The notes under the pieces were generated by a model. That model was not told where the DNA came from, did no database searches, and saw only the letters and a list, made by a program, of their open reading frames with translations. From positions 55,256 to 119,255 of the forward strand of contig CAWDBS010000073.1 of the NCBI GenBank assembly GCA_963800415.1: DNA of 64,000 nucleotides. Reading direction: 5' to 3'. The translations under genes and the position numbers were made by a program. Positions 27,924-37,352 of the stretch are shown here, piece by piece. Source of the stretch: Palsa-504 sp963800415 (GTDB lineage Bacteria; Actinomycetota; Actinomycetes; Streptosporangiales; Streptosporangiaceae). The stretch's first letter is position 1, and every line of letters begins with the position of its first letter.

Positions 27924-29885
27924 ATGAACTCGAATTCCGGTCAGGCGGGTGCTGGCGTGCCCAGTCAGGCGAATGGTGGCGGGCCCGGTCAGGTGGCCGC
28001 GACGGTGGGGCCGCACTACAAGTGGATCGCGCTGTCGAACACCACGCTGGGCGTGCTGATGGCGACGATCAACCAGTCCATCGTGCTGATCGCGCTGCCG
28101 GACATCTTCCGCGGCATCGGGCTCAACCCGCTGAGCCCGGCCAACACGAGCTACCTGCTGTGGATGTTCATGGGGTTCCTCGTGGTGTCCGCGGTGCTGG
28201 TGGTGTCGTTCGGGCGGCTAGGTGACATGTTCGGCCGCGTCCGGATGTACAACCTCGGGTTCGCGATCTTCAGCGTGGCCTCGATCTTCCTGACCGTGAC
28301 CTGGATGCACGGCAGCCCGGCGGCTTTGTGGCTGATCATCTGGCGGGTCGTGCAGGGCATCGGCGGCGCGTTCCTGTTCGCCAACTCCGCCGCGATCCTG
28401 ACCGATGCCTTCCCGGCCAACCAGCGCGGCACCGCCCTGGGCATGAACGCCATCGCGGCCATCGCGGGGTCGTTCATCGGGCTGTTGCTCGGCGGTCTTC
28501 TCGGGCCGATCAACTGGCACTACGTGTTCCTGGTCTCGGCGCCGATCGGGGCGTTCGGCACCGTGTGGGCGTACTTCATGCTGCGGGACATCGGAACGCG
28601 GCGCCCGGCCCGGATGGACTGGTGGGGCAACATCTTGTTCGCCGCCGGCCTGGTCGCCATCCTGGTCGGCATCACCTACGGCCTGCTGCCGTACGGCGGC
28701 CACCCGATGGGCTGGACTAACCCGTGGGTGCTCACCGCGATGTTCGGCGGGCTGGCAGCGCTGGTGGTGTTCGGCTTCGTGGAGACCAAGGTCGCCCAGC
28801 CGCTGTTCCGGCTGTCGCTGTTCCGCATCCGCGCCTTCGCTGCGGGCAACATAGCGAACTTCATGCTGGCGCTCGGGCGCGGCGGCATGCAGTTCATGCT
28901 GATCATCTGGCTGCAGGGCATCTGGCTGCCGCTGCACGGGTACAGCTTCAGCCAGACCCCGCTGTGGGCCGGGATCTACCTGGTGCCGCTGACCATCGGC
29001 TTCCTCGTTTCGGCGCCGCTGTCCGGCGTGCTCTCCGACCGGTACGGCGCCAAGGCGTTCACCGCGGGCGGAGCGCTGCTGACCGCGCTGAGCTTCTTCC
29101 TCCTGCTGTTCCTGCCCGTCAACTTCCCCTACTTGGTGTTCGCGCTCATCATCGTGCTCAACGGCTTCGGCTCGGGACTGTTTGCCTCGCCGAACCGGGC
29201 CGAGATGATGAACTCCGTGCCGGCGGACCAGCGCGGCGCGGCCGGCGGCATGATCGCGACCTTCCAGAACACGGCCTTCGTGCTGTCCATCGGGATCTTC
29301 TTCTCGCTGATGGTCGCCGGGCTTTCCAGCAAGCTGCCGGCCGCCATGTCCAGCGGCCTGACCGCGCAGGGCATCCCGGCCGCCGCGGCGCACCAGATCT
29401 CCCACCTGCCGCCGATCGGCGTCCTGTTCGCTGCCTTCCTGGGCTACAACCCGATGCAGCAGCTGCTCGGCCCGCTGCTGGCGCACCTGCCCGCAGGCCA
29501 CGCCGCGTACGTCCAAGGGCGCCAGTTCTTCCCGCACCTGATCACCGGCCCGTTCCATGACGGTCTCGGGGTGGCGTTCGCGTTCGCGATCGCGGCCAAC
29601 GTGATCGCCGCCATCGCCTCGCTGCTCACCGGCCGGCGCACGCGGGCCGGGGCGGTGCCCGAGCCGCCCGGCGCGGTGCCCAAGCCGCTGGGCGCCGAGC
29701 TGGCCGCGGTGGCGGCGGATGGCGGCATCGAGCCCAGTGAGCTCGTCGGGCCCGGCCAGGGGACCCAAGGGACCCAAGGGACCCAAGGGGCGCGGGGAGT
29801 GCCAGCCACGCAAGATACGCCAGAGTCGCGCGGGAATGGGCAGTCACCTGCGGTTACTAAGTCCGGTGGGACGGAGCCAGGCTGA
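27924..29885 (+). CDS. MFS drug transporter, DHA2 (14-helix) type
   Basis: The protein has 653 residues. NQSIVLIALPDIFRGIG is the helix 1 motif, followed by the GRLGDMFGRVRMY loop (motif A), WRVVQGIGGAFLFANSAA (motif B) and LGMNAIAAIAGSFIGLLLGG (motif C). The length and extra helices fit the proton-driven DHA2 efflux group. The N-terminus is polar for 30 residues. The last 70 residues are a soluble tail with a GTQ repeat. The palindrome upstream suggests control by the MarR protein at 22 kb; many MarR repressors govern such pumps. The substrate is unknown. Confidence 0.88.
   Translation: MNSNSGQAGAGVPSQANGGGPGQVAATVGPHYKWIALSNTTLGVLMATINQSIVLIALPDIFRGIGLNPLSPANTSYLLWMFMGFLVVSAVLVVSFGRLGDMFGRVRMYNLGFAIFSVASIFLTVTWMHGSPAALWLIIWRVVQGIGGAFLFANSAAILTDAFPANQRGTALGMNAIAAIAGSFIGLLLGGLLGPINWHYVFLVSAPIGAFGTVWAYFMLRDIGTRRPARMDWWGNILFAAGLVAILVGITYGLLPYGGHPMGWTNPWVLTAMFGGLAALVVFGFVETKVAQPLFRLSLFRIRAFAAGNIANFMLALGRGGMQFMLIIWLQGIWLPLHGYSFSQTPLWAGIYLVPLTIGFLVSAPLSGVLSDRYGAKAFTAGGALLTALSFFLLLFLPVNFPYLVFALIIVLNGFGSGLFASPNRAEMMNSVPADQRGAAGGMIATFQNTAFVLSIGIFFSLMVAGLSSKLPAAMSSGLTAQGIPAAAAHQISHLPPIGVLFAAFLGYNPMQQLLGPLLAHLPAGHAAYVQGRQFFPHLITGPFHDGLGVAFAFAIAANVIAAIASLLTGRRTRAGAVPEPPGAVPKPLGAELAAVAADGGIEPSELVGPGQGTQGTQGTQGARGVPATQDTPESRGNGQSPAVTKSGGTEPG
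29760..29786 (+). repeat. 9-nt tandem repeat in the MFS tail
   Basis: Three units of GGGACCCAA encode repeated GTQ in the cytoplasmic C-terminal tail. Confidence 0.93.
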
Positions 29886-30139
29886 TGTGCCCCGCCGGGT
29901 GGCCTTAGGCTAGGGAGCGGAGCCCGGGGCGGGAAGCTGTCCCGGCCGTCACGGAACCAGCCATCCGATCATGGCCACCGGACGGTATCCTGCGGGTGAG
30001 GGGCGGGTAAATACATTCGCCGTCGCATCCGGGAACCCGAAGCATCCTGACCAGTGCCGGCTGGGCGGTTCGGCGGGTCGATATCCCGCAGGCCCCGGAA
30101 TCGCAGATGCTGGCGCGCTACCCGAGGAGACTTGCCGCC

Positions 30140-31693
30140 GTGAGCGAACCCCGCCCGGTCGCTGTCATCGTCCTCGCCGCGGGCGAGGGCACACGGATGA
30201 AATCGCGGATCCCGAAGGTGCTGCATTCCCTGTGCGGTCGCAGCATGCTCGGGCACGCGCTGGCCGCCGCGGGCGGGCTTGATCCGCAGCGCCTCGTCGT
30301 GGTGGCCGGCCACGGCCGGGACGAGGTCAGCGCCGAAGCCGCCAGGCACGCGCCGGGCGTGCGCGTGGTCGTGCAGGACCGGCTGGGCGGCACCGGCCAC
30401 GCGGTCCGGATGGTGACCGAGGCGCTCGGCGACCTGCCCGGCATCGTCGTCGTGACCTACGGCGACATGCCCCTGCTCCGGACGCAGACGCTGGCCGCGC
30501 TCGTCCGCGAGCACGCCGCCGCGGGGAACGCGGTGACCGTGCTCACCGCGCGGGTCCCCGACCCGTCCGGGTACGGGCGCATCATCAGGGACGACGGCGG
30601 CTCGCTGGCCGAGATCGTGGAGGAAGCCGACGCCACCGCGGCGCAGCGGGCGATCGACGAGATCAATTCCGGCTGCTACGCCTTTGACGGCGCCCTGCTG
30701 GCCGACGCGGTCAAGCGGGTCGCCACCGGCAACGCACAGGGCCAGGAGTACCTCACCGACGTGGTGGCCATCCTGCGCGGCGACGGCCACCTGGCGGGCA
30801 CGGTCCTCGCCGCCGACCCGGCCGAGATCCAGGGCGTGAACGACCGGGTTCAGCTCGCTCAGGTGCGCCGCGCCTACAACGGCCGTCTGCTCGAGGCCTG
30901 GATGCGGGCCGGGGTCACGATCATGGACCCGTCGTCGACCTGGGTGGACGTGGACGTGACGCTGGCGCCGGACGCGGAGATCCTGCCGGACACCCACCTG
31001 GAGGGGCGGACGGATATCGGGACCGGCGCCCGGATCGGCCCCGGCTGCCTGCTCAGGGATACCTCGGTAGCCCAGGACGCGACGGTCCTGTACGCCGTCT
31101 GCGAGTCGGCCGAGATCGGCCCCGGCGCGGGCGTCGGGCCGTTCGCCCGGTTGCGCCCGGGTACCCGGATCGGCCCGGGGGCGCACATCGGCACTTACGT
31201 CGAGCTGAAGAACGCCACGGTCGGCGAGGGGTCCAAGGTGCCGCACCTGTCCTACGTGGGCGACGCGGACATCGGCGAGCAGTCGAACATCGGCGCGGCG
31301 ACGGTCTTCGTGAACTACGACGGGGTGGCCAAGCACCACACCACGGTGGGCGACCACGTGCGGATCGGCTCGGACACCATGCTGGTGGCGCCGCTGAGCA
31401 TCGGGGACGGGGCGTACACCGCGGCCGGTTCGGTGATCACCGAGAACGTGCCGCCCGGAGCGCTCGGCGTCGCCCGGGGCAGGCAGCACAACGCGGCCGG
31501 GTGGGTCGAGCGGCAGCGGCCCGGCACGCCGGCCGCCGCGGCCGCGGCCCGCGCCCGCCCGGCCACGGAGCCGGGTCCGGGGCAGGCGGGCCCGGGGCAG
31601 CCAGGCCCAGGGCAGGCGGGCCCAGGGCAGGGCGAGACGCCGGAAACCGAAGGCTCGGCGCGGGCTGACGACGAGGGGACACAAGCCAGGTGA
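30140..31693 (+). CDS. glmU: Bifunctional N-acetylglucosamine-1-phosphate uridyltransferase/glucosamine-1-phosphate acetyltransferase
   Basis: GlmU makes UDP-GlcNAc for peptidoglycan. The GTG of VSEPRPVAV is chosen because GAGGAG lies ten bases upstream. The N-terminal domain has LAAGEGTRMKS near 11 and TYGDMPLL. The C-terminal half is a left-handed beta helix of hexapeptides (IGTGARIGPGC), and KVPHLSYVGDADIGEQSNIGA is the acetyltransferase site. At 517 residues it is longer than usual because of a low-complexity tail with a 15-nt tandem repeat. Prs starts inside its stop (GTGA). Confidence 0.96.
   Translation: MSEPRPVAVIVLAAGEGTRMKSRIPKVLHSLCGRSMLGHALAAAGGLDPQRLVVVAGHGRDEVSAEAARHAPGVRVVVQDRLGGTGHAVRMVTEALGDLPGIVVVTYGDMPLLRTQTLAALVREHAAAGNAVTVLTARVPDPSGYGRIIRDDGGSLAEIVEEADATAAQRAIDEINSGCYAFDGALLADAVKRVATGNAQGQEYLTDVVAILRGDGHLAGTVLAADPAEIQGVNDRVQLAQVRRAYNGRLLEAWMRAGVTIMDPSSTWVDVDVTLAPDAEILPDTHLEGRTDIGTGARIGPGCLLRDTSVAQDATVLYAVCESAEIGPGAGVGPFARLRPGTRIGPGAHIGTYVELKNATVGEGSKVPHLSYVGDADIGEQSNIGAATVFVNYDGVAKHHTTVGDHVRIGSDTMLVAPLSIGDGAYTAAGSVITENVPPGALGVARGRQHNAAGWVERQRPGTPAAAAAARARPATEPGPGQAGPGQPGPGQAGPGQGETPETEGSARADDEGTQAR
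31577..31633 (+). repeat. 15-nt tandem repeat at the glmU 3' end
   Basis: About four units of the type CCAGGGCAGGCGGGC are read as repeated PGQAG in the tail after the beta helix. Confidence 0.9.
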
Positions 31694-32664
31694 GCGACAT
31701 GCCGTCGGGCGCGAAGAAGATGTTGCTCGTCTCCGGCCGTGCCTTCCCCGCGCTGGCCGAAGAGGTGGCCGCGTGCCTGGGCATCAAGCCGACGCCGACC
31801 AAGCTGTTTGACTTCGCCAACGGCGAGATCTTCGTCCGTTTCCTGGACTCCGTGCGGGGTTGTGACGTGTACGTGCTGCAGAGCCACACCTCGCCCATCA
31901 ACGAATGGATCATGGAGCAGCTGATCATGGTCGACGCCCTCAAGCGGGCTTCGGCCAGGCGCATCACGGTGGTGACGCCGTTCTTCGGCTACGCGCGGCA
32001 GGACAAGAAGAACCGGGGCCGCGAGCCGATCTCGGCCCGGCTCATGGCCGACCTGTTCGCCACCGCCGGCGCCGACCGGCTGATGGCGGTCGACCTGCAC
32101 ACCGCCCAGATCCAGGGCTTCTTCGACGGTCCGGTGGACCACCTGTTCGCGCTGCCCATCCTGGCCACCTACATCGAGAAGAAGCTCGACGTCAGTCAGG
32201 TCACCGTGGTCGCGCCGGACGCCGGCCGGGTCCGGGTCTGCGAGCGGTGGACCGACCGGCTCGGCTGCCCGCTGGCCATCATCCACAAGCGGCGCGACCC
32301 CGACGTGGCCAACCAGATCAGGATGTTCGAGGTGGTCGGGCAGGTGGCCGGCCGCACCTGCATTCTGGTGGACGACATGATCGACACCGGCGGGACCATC
32401 GCCAAGGCCGCCGAGGCCCTGTTCGAGCAGGGAGCGGACCGGGTCATCGCCACCGCCACCCACGGCGTGCTCTCCGGTGCCGCGGTGGACATCCTGAAGA
32501 ACTCGAGGATCAGCGAGATCATCATCACGAACACGCTGCCGGTACCCCAGGAAAAGCGGTTCGACAAGCTCACCGTGCTGTCGATCGCGCCGCTGCTGGC
32601 CCGGGCGATCAGCGAGGTGTTCAGCGACGGCTCGGTCACCAGCCTGTTCGACGGCCAGAGCTGA
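31690..32664 (+). CDS. prs: Ribose-phosphate pyrophosphokinase
   Basis: Prs makes PRPP from ribose 5-phosphate and ATP. Visible are FANGEIFVRF, the ATP/flexible loop PFFGYARQDKKNRGREPIS, DLHTAQIQGFF, and the PRPP loop LVDDMIDTGGTI near 226. The 324 residues are standard. It overlaps glmU by four bases, the usual actinomycete arrangement. Confidence 0.97.
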   Translation: MSDMPSGAKKMLLVSGRAFPALAEEVAACLGIKPTPTKLFDFANGEIFVRFLDSVRGCDVYVLQSHTSPINEWIMEQLIMVDALKRASARRITVVTPFFGYARQDKKNRGREPISARLMADLFATAGADRLMAVDLHTAQIQGFFDGPVDHLFALPILATYIEKKLDVSQVTVVAPDAGRVRVCERWTDRLGCPLAIIHKRRDPDVANQIRMFEVVGQVAGRTCILVDDMIDTGGTIAKAAEALFEQGADRVIATATHGVLSGAAVDILKNSRISEIIITNTLPVPQEKRFDKLTVLSIAPLLARAISEVFSDGSVTSLFDGQS

Positions 32665-32847
32665 CGGACCGGAGCCGAGGGCGGCAGCACCCAGCCAAAG
32701 TGGCGGGGCATGTCGTAAAGTACCGGCCCTTCGCCGAGACGTTTCCGATCTGGCATCGCTTCGTCTGGAGCGGCTGAATCCGCACGTGCCCGCGTTGTCG
32801 GCTACACTTCGAACGCGCATCGCACGTTTGAGATGAGGAGAAGTACC

Positions 32848-33492
32848 GTGCCCGAGGTCAAGATCGCTGCCGAGGCTCGTGAGGAGTTCGGCAAGGGCGC
32901 TGCCCGCCGCAGCCGCCGCGAGGGCCGCGTGCCCGCCGTGCTGTACGGACACGGCACGGACACCCGCCACCTGAGCCTGCCCGGGCATGACCTGATGCTC
33001 GCGCTGAAGACGCCGAACGTGCTGCTGCGCCTCGAAGGCCTCAAGAACGGCAGCGAGATCGCCCTGCCCAAGGCGGTGCAGCGGGATCCGGTGCGGGGCT
33101 TCATCGAGCACGTGGACCTGATCCTGGTCCGGCGCGGCGAGAAGGTCACCATCGAGGTCCCGATCCGGATCACCGGCGAGATCGCCCCCGGCGACGGCGG
33201 GATGCTCAACCAGCAGCTCGTGCAGATCCCGGTGGAAGCCGAGGCCACGAACATCCCGCAGGGCATCGACGTCGACGTGGAGGGCATGGAGACCGGCCAG
33301 GCGGTGCACGCCAGCGACCTGAAGCTGCCGCCGGGCGTCACCCTGCAGGTTGAGCCGGACACGCTGGTCCTGCACGTGATCGCGCGGACGATGGAAGAAG
33401 AGCCCGAGACCGAAGCCGGCGAGGAGGCCCCGGAGGTGCCGGAGGCGCTGGCTGAGGCGCCAGCCGACAGCGAAGGCGAGCAGGCCGGCTGA
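32848..33492 (+). CDS. rplY: Ribosomal protein bL25 (general stress protein CTC form)
   Basis: The GTG behind GAGGAG gives 214 residues: an N-terminal 5S rRNA-binding domain (EEFGKGAARRSRREGRVPAVLYG) and the CTC C-terminal beta domain (IPVEAEATNIPQGIDVDV). An acidic Glu-rich tail follows. The 183-base gap upstream should hold its promoter; TACACT at 32809 is a possible -10 but I see no good -35. Confidence 0.94.
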   Translation: MPEVKIAAEAREEFGKGAARRSRREGRVPAVLYGHGTDTRHLSLPGHDLMLALKTPNVLLRLEGLKNGSEIALPKAVQRDPVRGFIEHVDLILVRRGEKVTIEVPIRITGEIAPGDGGMLNQQLVQIPVEAEATNIPQGIDVDVEGMETGQAVHASDLKLPPGVTLQVEPDTLVLHVIARTMEEEPETEAGEEAPEVPEALAEAPADSEGEQAG

Positions 33493-34073
33493 CCGGGGAA
33501 CGCTGGATCGTCGCCGGCCTCGGCAACCCGGGACCGGAGTACGCGGGCAACCGGCACAACGCCGGGCAGACGGTGACGGCCCTGCTGGCCGAGCGGGCCG
33601 GGGCACGGTTCAAGGCGCACCGGTCAGGCAACGACGTGGCCGAGGTCCGGCTCGCCGGGGTGCCGGTCACGCTGGCCCGGCCGCGCTCCTACATGAACCT
33701 GTCGGGCCGGCCGGTCGCGGCGCTGGCCGCGTTCTACAAGGTCCCGCCGGACCGGCTCGTGGTCATCCACGACGAGCTGGACATCGGTTTCGGCGCGGTG
33801 CGGCTGAAGCTCGGCGGCGGCGACAACGGCCACAACGGGCTCCGCTCGATCACGCAGGCGCTCGGCACCCGCGACTACTACCGGGTCAGGTTCGGCATCG
33901 GCAGGCCGCCGGGCCGGATGGACCCGGCCGTCTACGTGCTGCGCGACTTCTCCGCGGCCGAGCGCAAGGACCTGCCCTTCTTCGTCGACCGCGCGGCCGA
34001 CGCCACCGAGGCGCTGATCAAAGAAGGCCTGGACGCCGCGCAGAACACCTACCACGAGGAGCTGCCCGGATGA
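33489..34073 (+). CDS. pth: Peptidyl-tRNA hydrolase, apparent CTG start
   Basis: Pth recycles peptidyl-tRNA. Motifs are VAGLGNPGPEYAGNRHNAGQ (catalytic His near 22), RPRSYMNLSG, and HDELDIGFG (Asp near 94). The family always begins a few residues before GLGNPG, yet no ATG, GTG or TTG exists there. The only in-frame candidate next to the end of rplY is CTG at 33489, overlapping the rplY stop as CTGA. GTG at 33573 would remove the catalytic His. Either a rare CTG start is used or one base is misread. Length is 194 residues. Confidence 0.9.
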   Translation: MTGERWIVAGLGNPGPEYAGNRHNAGQTVTALLAERAGARFKAHRSGNDVAEVRLAGVPVTLARPRSYMNLSGRPVAALAAFYKVPPDRLVVIHDELDIGFGAVRLKLGGGDNGHNGLRSITQALGTRDYYRVRFGIGRPPGRMDPAVYVLRDFSAAERKDLPFFVDRAADATEALIKEGLDAAQNTYHEELPG

Positions 34074-34900
34074 CCGGCGACGATCACGCACTTGCTCGCG
34101 GCCTGGCGGGCCTGGCGGGCCAGCGCCTGCTCGACCTGCGGGCCCAAGGCGGCGACCCGGACATGCTGCGCAAGGCCGGCGACCGGCTGTCGCACGAGTT
34201 CCTGACCGCCGCGCTCGCCGACCGGCGCCCCGGTGACGTGGTGCTCTCCGAGGAGGGCGCCGACGACCCCGCGCGGCTCGGCGCGCGCCGGGTGTGGATC
34301 GTCGATCCGCTCGACGGCACCAGGGAGTTCGGCGAGCCGGGCCGCACCGACTGGGCCGTCCACGTAGCCCTGTGGGAAAGCGCCGCGAACGACCTCACCG
34401 CGGGCGCCGTCGCGCTCCCCGCCCAGGGCAAGACCCTGTCCACCCTCGACCCGCAAGTGGGAGTTGGCCCGAGCGGAGAGGCAGCAGGGGTTAGCGGGGA
34501 CGATCAGGCAAGCGTGACGGGTGTTGCCGCGCCCGGTCCCACCGCGGCGCCTCCCCGGATCCGCATCGTGGTGAGCCGGACGCGGGCCCCCCAGTTCGTT
34601 CGGAATATTTCTGAGCTTATCGGCGCTGAGCTGGTACCCATGGGGTCAGCGGGAGCGAAGGTGGCGGCTGTTATCGGTGGCGAGGTTGATGCGTACGTGC
34701 ACGGAGGCGGGTTCTACGAATGGGACACCGCCGCCCCCGTCGCGGTGGCGCGTGCGGCCGGGTTCCACGCGTCCCGCATCGACGGGTCTCCGCTCGCGTA
34801 CAACCAGGCGGACCTGCTGATGCCAGATATCCTGGTGTGTCGGCCCGCTCTGGCGGGCGTCCTCCTGCAAGCGATCCGGGAAGTCACGAATGCGCACTGA
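34070..34900 (+). CDS. cysQ: 3'(2'),5'-bisphosphate nucleotidase, CysQ type
   Basis: An inositol-monophosphatase-fold enzyme that hydrolyses PAP/PAPS by-products of sulfate assimilation. Metal ligands: SEEGADD near 60, WIVDPLDGTREF near 75-86, YEWDTAAPVAVARAAG near 215. It overlaps pth (ATGA) and cysD (11 bases), so it belongs to the sulfate operon. The segment 34456-34550, between the two domains, is longer and less ordered than usual. Confidence 0.9.
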   Translation: MTGDDHALARGLAGLAGQRLLDLRAQGGDPDMLRKAGDRLSHEFLTAALADRRPGDVVLSEEGADDPARLGARRVWIVDPLDGTREFGEPGRTDWAVHVALWESAANDLTAGAVALPAQGKTLSTLDPQVGVGPSGEAAGVSGDDQASVTGVAAPGPTAAPPRIRIVVSRTRAPQFVRNISELIGAELVPMGSAGAKVAAVIGGEVDAYVHGGGFYEWDTAAPVAVARAAGFHASRIDGSPLAYNQADLLMPDILVCRPALAGVLLQAIREVTNAH

Positions 34901-35801
34901 TTACCAGATCTCCCAGCTCGATGTGCTCGAGGCCGAGGCCATCCACGTGATGCGCGAGGTCGCCGCCGAGTTCGAGCGGGCCGTCCTGCTGTTCTCCGGC
35001 GGCAAGGACTCGATCGTCATGCTGGCGCTGGCCGAGAAGGCGTTCTGGCCCGCCCGCATCCCGTTCCCCGTGATGCACGTGGACACCGGGCACAACTTCC
35101 CCGAGGTGCTCGAGTTCCGCGACCGCCGGGCCGCCGAGCTCGGCGTCCGGCTGGTCGTCGCGTCGGTGCAGGACTCCATCGAGGCCGGCCGGGTCACCGA
35201 GGAGACCGGCAGGCACGCGAGCCGGAACCGGCTGCAGACCGTGACCCTGCTCGACGCGATCGAGCAGCACCGGTTCGACGCGCTGTTCGGCGGGGCCCGG
35301 CGGGACGAGGAGAAGGCCAGGGCGAAGGAGCGGGTGTTCTCGTTCCGCGACGAGTTCGGCCAGTGGGACCCCAAGAACCAGCGGCCGGAGCTGTGGAACC
35401 TGTACAACACCCGGCTCCGCCGCGGCGAGCACATCCGGGTGTTCCCGCTGTCCAACTGGACTGAGCTCGACATCTGGGCCTACATCGAGCGGGAGAAGCT
35501 GGACATCCCGTCCATCTACTTCGCGCACGAGCGGCAGGTGTTCGAGCGGGACGGGCTGCTGCTGGCCGACAACCCCTACATGACCAGGGGCGGCGACGAG
35601 CCGCTGTTCGCCGCCACCGTGCGGTACCGGACGGTCGGCGACATGACCTGCACCGGGGCGGTGTCCTCGTCAGCCCGGACGGTGGCCGAGGTGATCACCG
35701 AGGTGGCCGCGACCCGGATCACCGAGCGCGGGCAGACCCGCGCCGACGACCGGACCAGCGAGGCGGCGATGGAAGACCGCAAGCGCGAGGGGTACTTCTG
35801 A
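34890..35801 (+). CDS. cysD: Sulfate adenylyltransferase subunit 2
   Basis: CysD forms APS from sulfate and ATP, with CysN. The PP-loop FSGGKDSIVML is near 34-44. FGGARRDEEKARAKER, NLYNTRLRRGEHIRVFPLSNWTE (read in two parts, NLYNTRLRRG and VFPLSNWTE) and the final DRKREGYF are family hallmarks. The 303 residues are full length. Its TGA shares a base with the cysN start ATG. Confidence 0.96.
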   Translation: MRTDYQISQLDVLEAEAIHVMREVAAEFERAVLLFSGGKDSIVMLALAEKAFWPARIPFPVMHVDTGHNFPEVLEFRDRRAAELGVRLVVASVQDSIEAGRVTEETGRHASRNRLQTVTLLDAIEQHRFDALFGGARRDEEKARAKERVFSFRDEFGQWDPKNQRPELWNLYNTRLRRGEHIRVFPLSNWTELDIWAYIEREKLDIPSIYFAHERQVFERDGLLLADNPYMTRGGDEPLFAATVRYRTVGDMTCTGAVSSSARTVAEVITEVAATRITERGQTRADDRTSEAAMEDRKREGYF

Positions 35802-35935
35802 TGGACTCTGTTAGCTCCGGGGGGGCGACCCCCCTGGCCCCCCGAATGGACTCTGTTAGCTCCGGGGGGGCGACCCCCCTGGCCCCCCGAATGGACTCTG
35901 TTAGCTCCGGGGGGGCGACCCCCCTGGCCCCCCGA
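35801..35935 (+). repeat. 45-nt tandem triplication at the cysN start, containing G-run repeats 6-8
   Basis: Three identical 45-base units begin at 35801, 35846 and 35891. Each starts ATGGACTCTGTTAGC and contains CCGGGGGGGCGACCCCCC. Each encodes MDSVSSGGATPLAPR. The fourth ATGGAC, at 35936, opens the conserved protein. Confidence 0.97.
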
Positions 35936-37198
35936 ATGGACATCCTGCGGTTCGCGACGGCCGGCTCGGTCGACGACGGCAAGTCGACGCTGATCGGGCG
36001 GCTGCTGTATGACTCCAAGTCGATCTTCGCCGACCAGCTGGAGGCGGTCGAGCGGACCAGCCGGGACCGCGGCGAGGAGCAGACCAACCTGGCCCTGCTC
36101 ACCGACGGGCTGCGGGCCGAGCGGGAGCAGGGCATCACGATCGACGTCGCCTACCGCTATTTCGCCACGCCGCGGCGCAAGTTCATCATCGCCGACACCC
36201 CCGGCCACATCCAGTACACGCGCAACATGGTCACCGGCGCGTCCACCGCCGACCTCGCGGTGGTGCTGGTCGACGCCCGCAACGGGCTGACCGAGCAGTC
36301 CCGCCGCCACGCGTTCCTGACCACGCTGCTGCGGGTGCCGCACATGGTCCTCGCGGTGAACAAGATGGACCTGGTCGACTACTCTGCCGAGGTCTTCGAG
36401 ACGATCTGCGAGGAGTTCTCCGCGTTCGCGGCCCGGCTGGACATCGGCGACCTCACCTTCATCCCGATCTCCGCGCTGCACGGCGACAACGTGGTGGACC
36501 GCTCCGCCAACATGGGTTGGTACGACGGGCCCTCGCTGCTGCACCACCTGGAGCACGTGCATATCGCCTCGGACCGGAACATGATCGACGTCCGGTTCCC
36601 GGTGCAGTACGTCATCCGGCCGCACGCCGCCACCGACGCCGAGCTGCACGACTACCGCGGCTACGCCGGCCAGGTGGCCGGCGGGGTGCTCAAGCCGGGC
36701 GACGAGGTACTGCACCTGCCGTCCGGGTTCTCCACCCGGGTGCGGCAGATCGAGGCGGCCGGGAGCGAGGTCGCCGAGGCGTTCGCGCCGATGTCGGTCA
36801 CGTTGCTGCTCGACGACGACGTGGACATCTCCCGCGGCGACATGATCTGCCGCCCGAACAACCGGCCCGCCGCCGCCCAGGACATCGAGGCCATGGTCTG
36901 CTGGATGTCATCGGACCAGACGCTGGGGCGGCGCAGCCGGCTGATCGTCAAGCACACCTCGCGCACGGTGAAGGCGATCGTCACCGACCTGCATTACCGG
37001 ATCGACGTGAACACCCTGCACCGCGACGAGGCCGCGACCCAGCTCGGGCTGAACGAGATCGGCCGGGTCAGGCTCCGCCTCACCCAGCCCGTCTTCTGCG
37101 ACCCCTACGCCAGGAACCGCACCACCGGCGGCCTCATCCTGATCGATGAGTCCACCAACGCGACGGTCGGCGCCGCCATGATCACCGAGGCCAGCTAG
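35801..37198 (+). CDS. cysN: Sulfate adenylyltransferase subunit 1 (GTPase)
   Basis: CysN is an EF-Tu-like GTPase that drives APS synthesis by CysD. Motifs are TAGSVDDGKSTLIGRLL (G1), EREQGITIDVAYRYF (G2), IADTPGHIQYTRNM (G3) and NKMDLVDY (G4), then two beta-barrel domains. There is no fused APS kinase. The protein proper starts at 35936 (MDILRFATAGS, 420 residues). Upstream are three exact copies of a 15-residue unit, each with its own ATG, so four nested starts exist. Confidence 0.95.
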   Translation: MDSVSSGGATPLAPRMDSVSSGGATPLAPRMDSVSSGGATPLAPRMDILRFATAGSVDDGKSTLIGRLLYDSKSIFADQLEAVERTSRDRGEEQTNLALLTDGLRAEREQGITIDVAYRYFATPRRKFIIADTPGHIQYTRNMVTGASTADLAVVLVDARNGLTEQSRRHAFLTTLLRVPHMVLAVNKMDLVDYSAEVFETICEEFSAFAARLDIGDLTFIPISALHGDNVVDRSANMGWYDGPSLLHHLEHVHIASDRNMIDVRFPVQYVIRPHAATDAELHDYRGYAGQVAGGVLKPGDEVLHLPSGFSTRVRQIEAAGSEVAEAFAPMSVTLLLDDDVDISRGDMICRPNNRPAAAQDIEAMVCWMSSDQTLGRRSRLIVKHTSRTVKAIVTDLHYRIDVNTLHRDEAATQLGLNEIGRVRLRLTQPVFCDPYARNRTTGGLILIDESTNATVGAAMITEAS

Positions 37199-37352
37199 CC
37201 CGGCCCGGAAGGCAGCCGTCATCGTAGACCCGCCATGAGGGGTAAACGATCATGCGGTCGGGTAATGAAGGCCTGCCTGCGCGGCCAGGGATGCACATGC
37301 GGCGCGAGGGTATGACCCGGATCGCGGCTTATCGACGTTAGCGGGAGCAACT

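Noticed and set aside
30107..30140. Earlier glmU start at 30107
   Set aside because: The added residues (MLARYPRRLAA) are not part of the family, and the strong GAGGAG site is correctly spaced only for GTG 30140.
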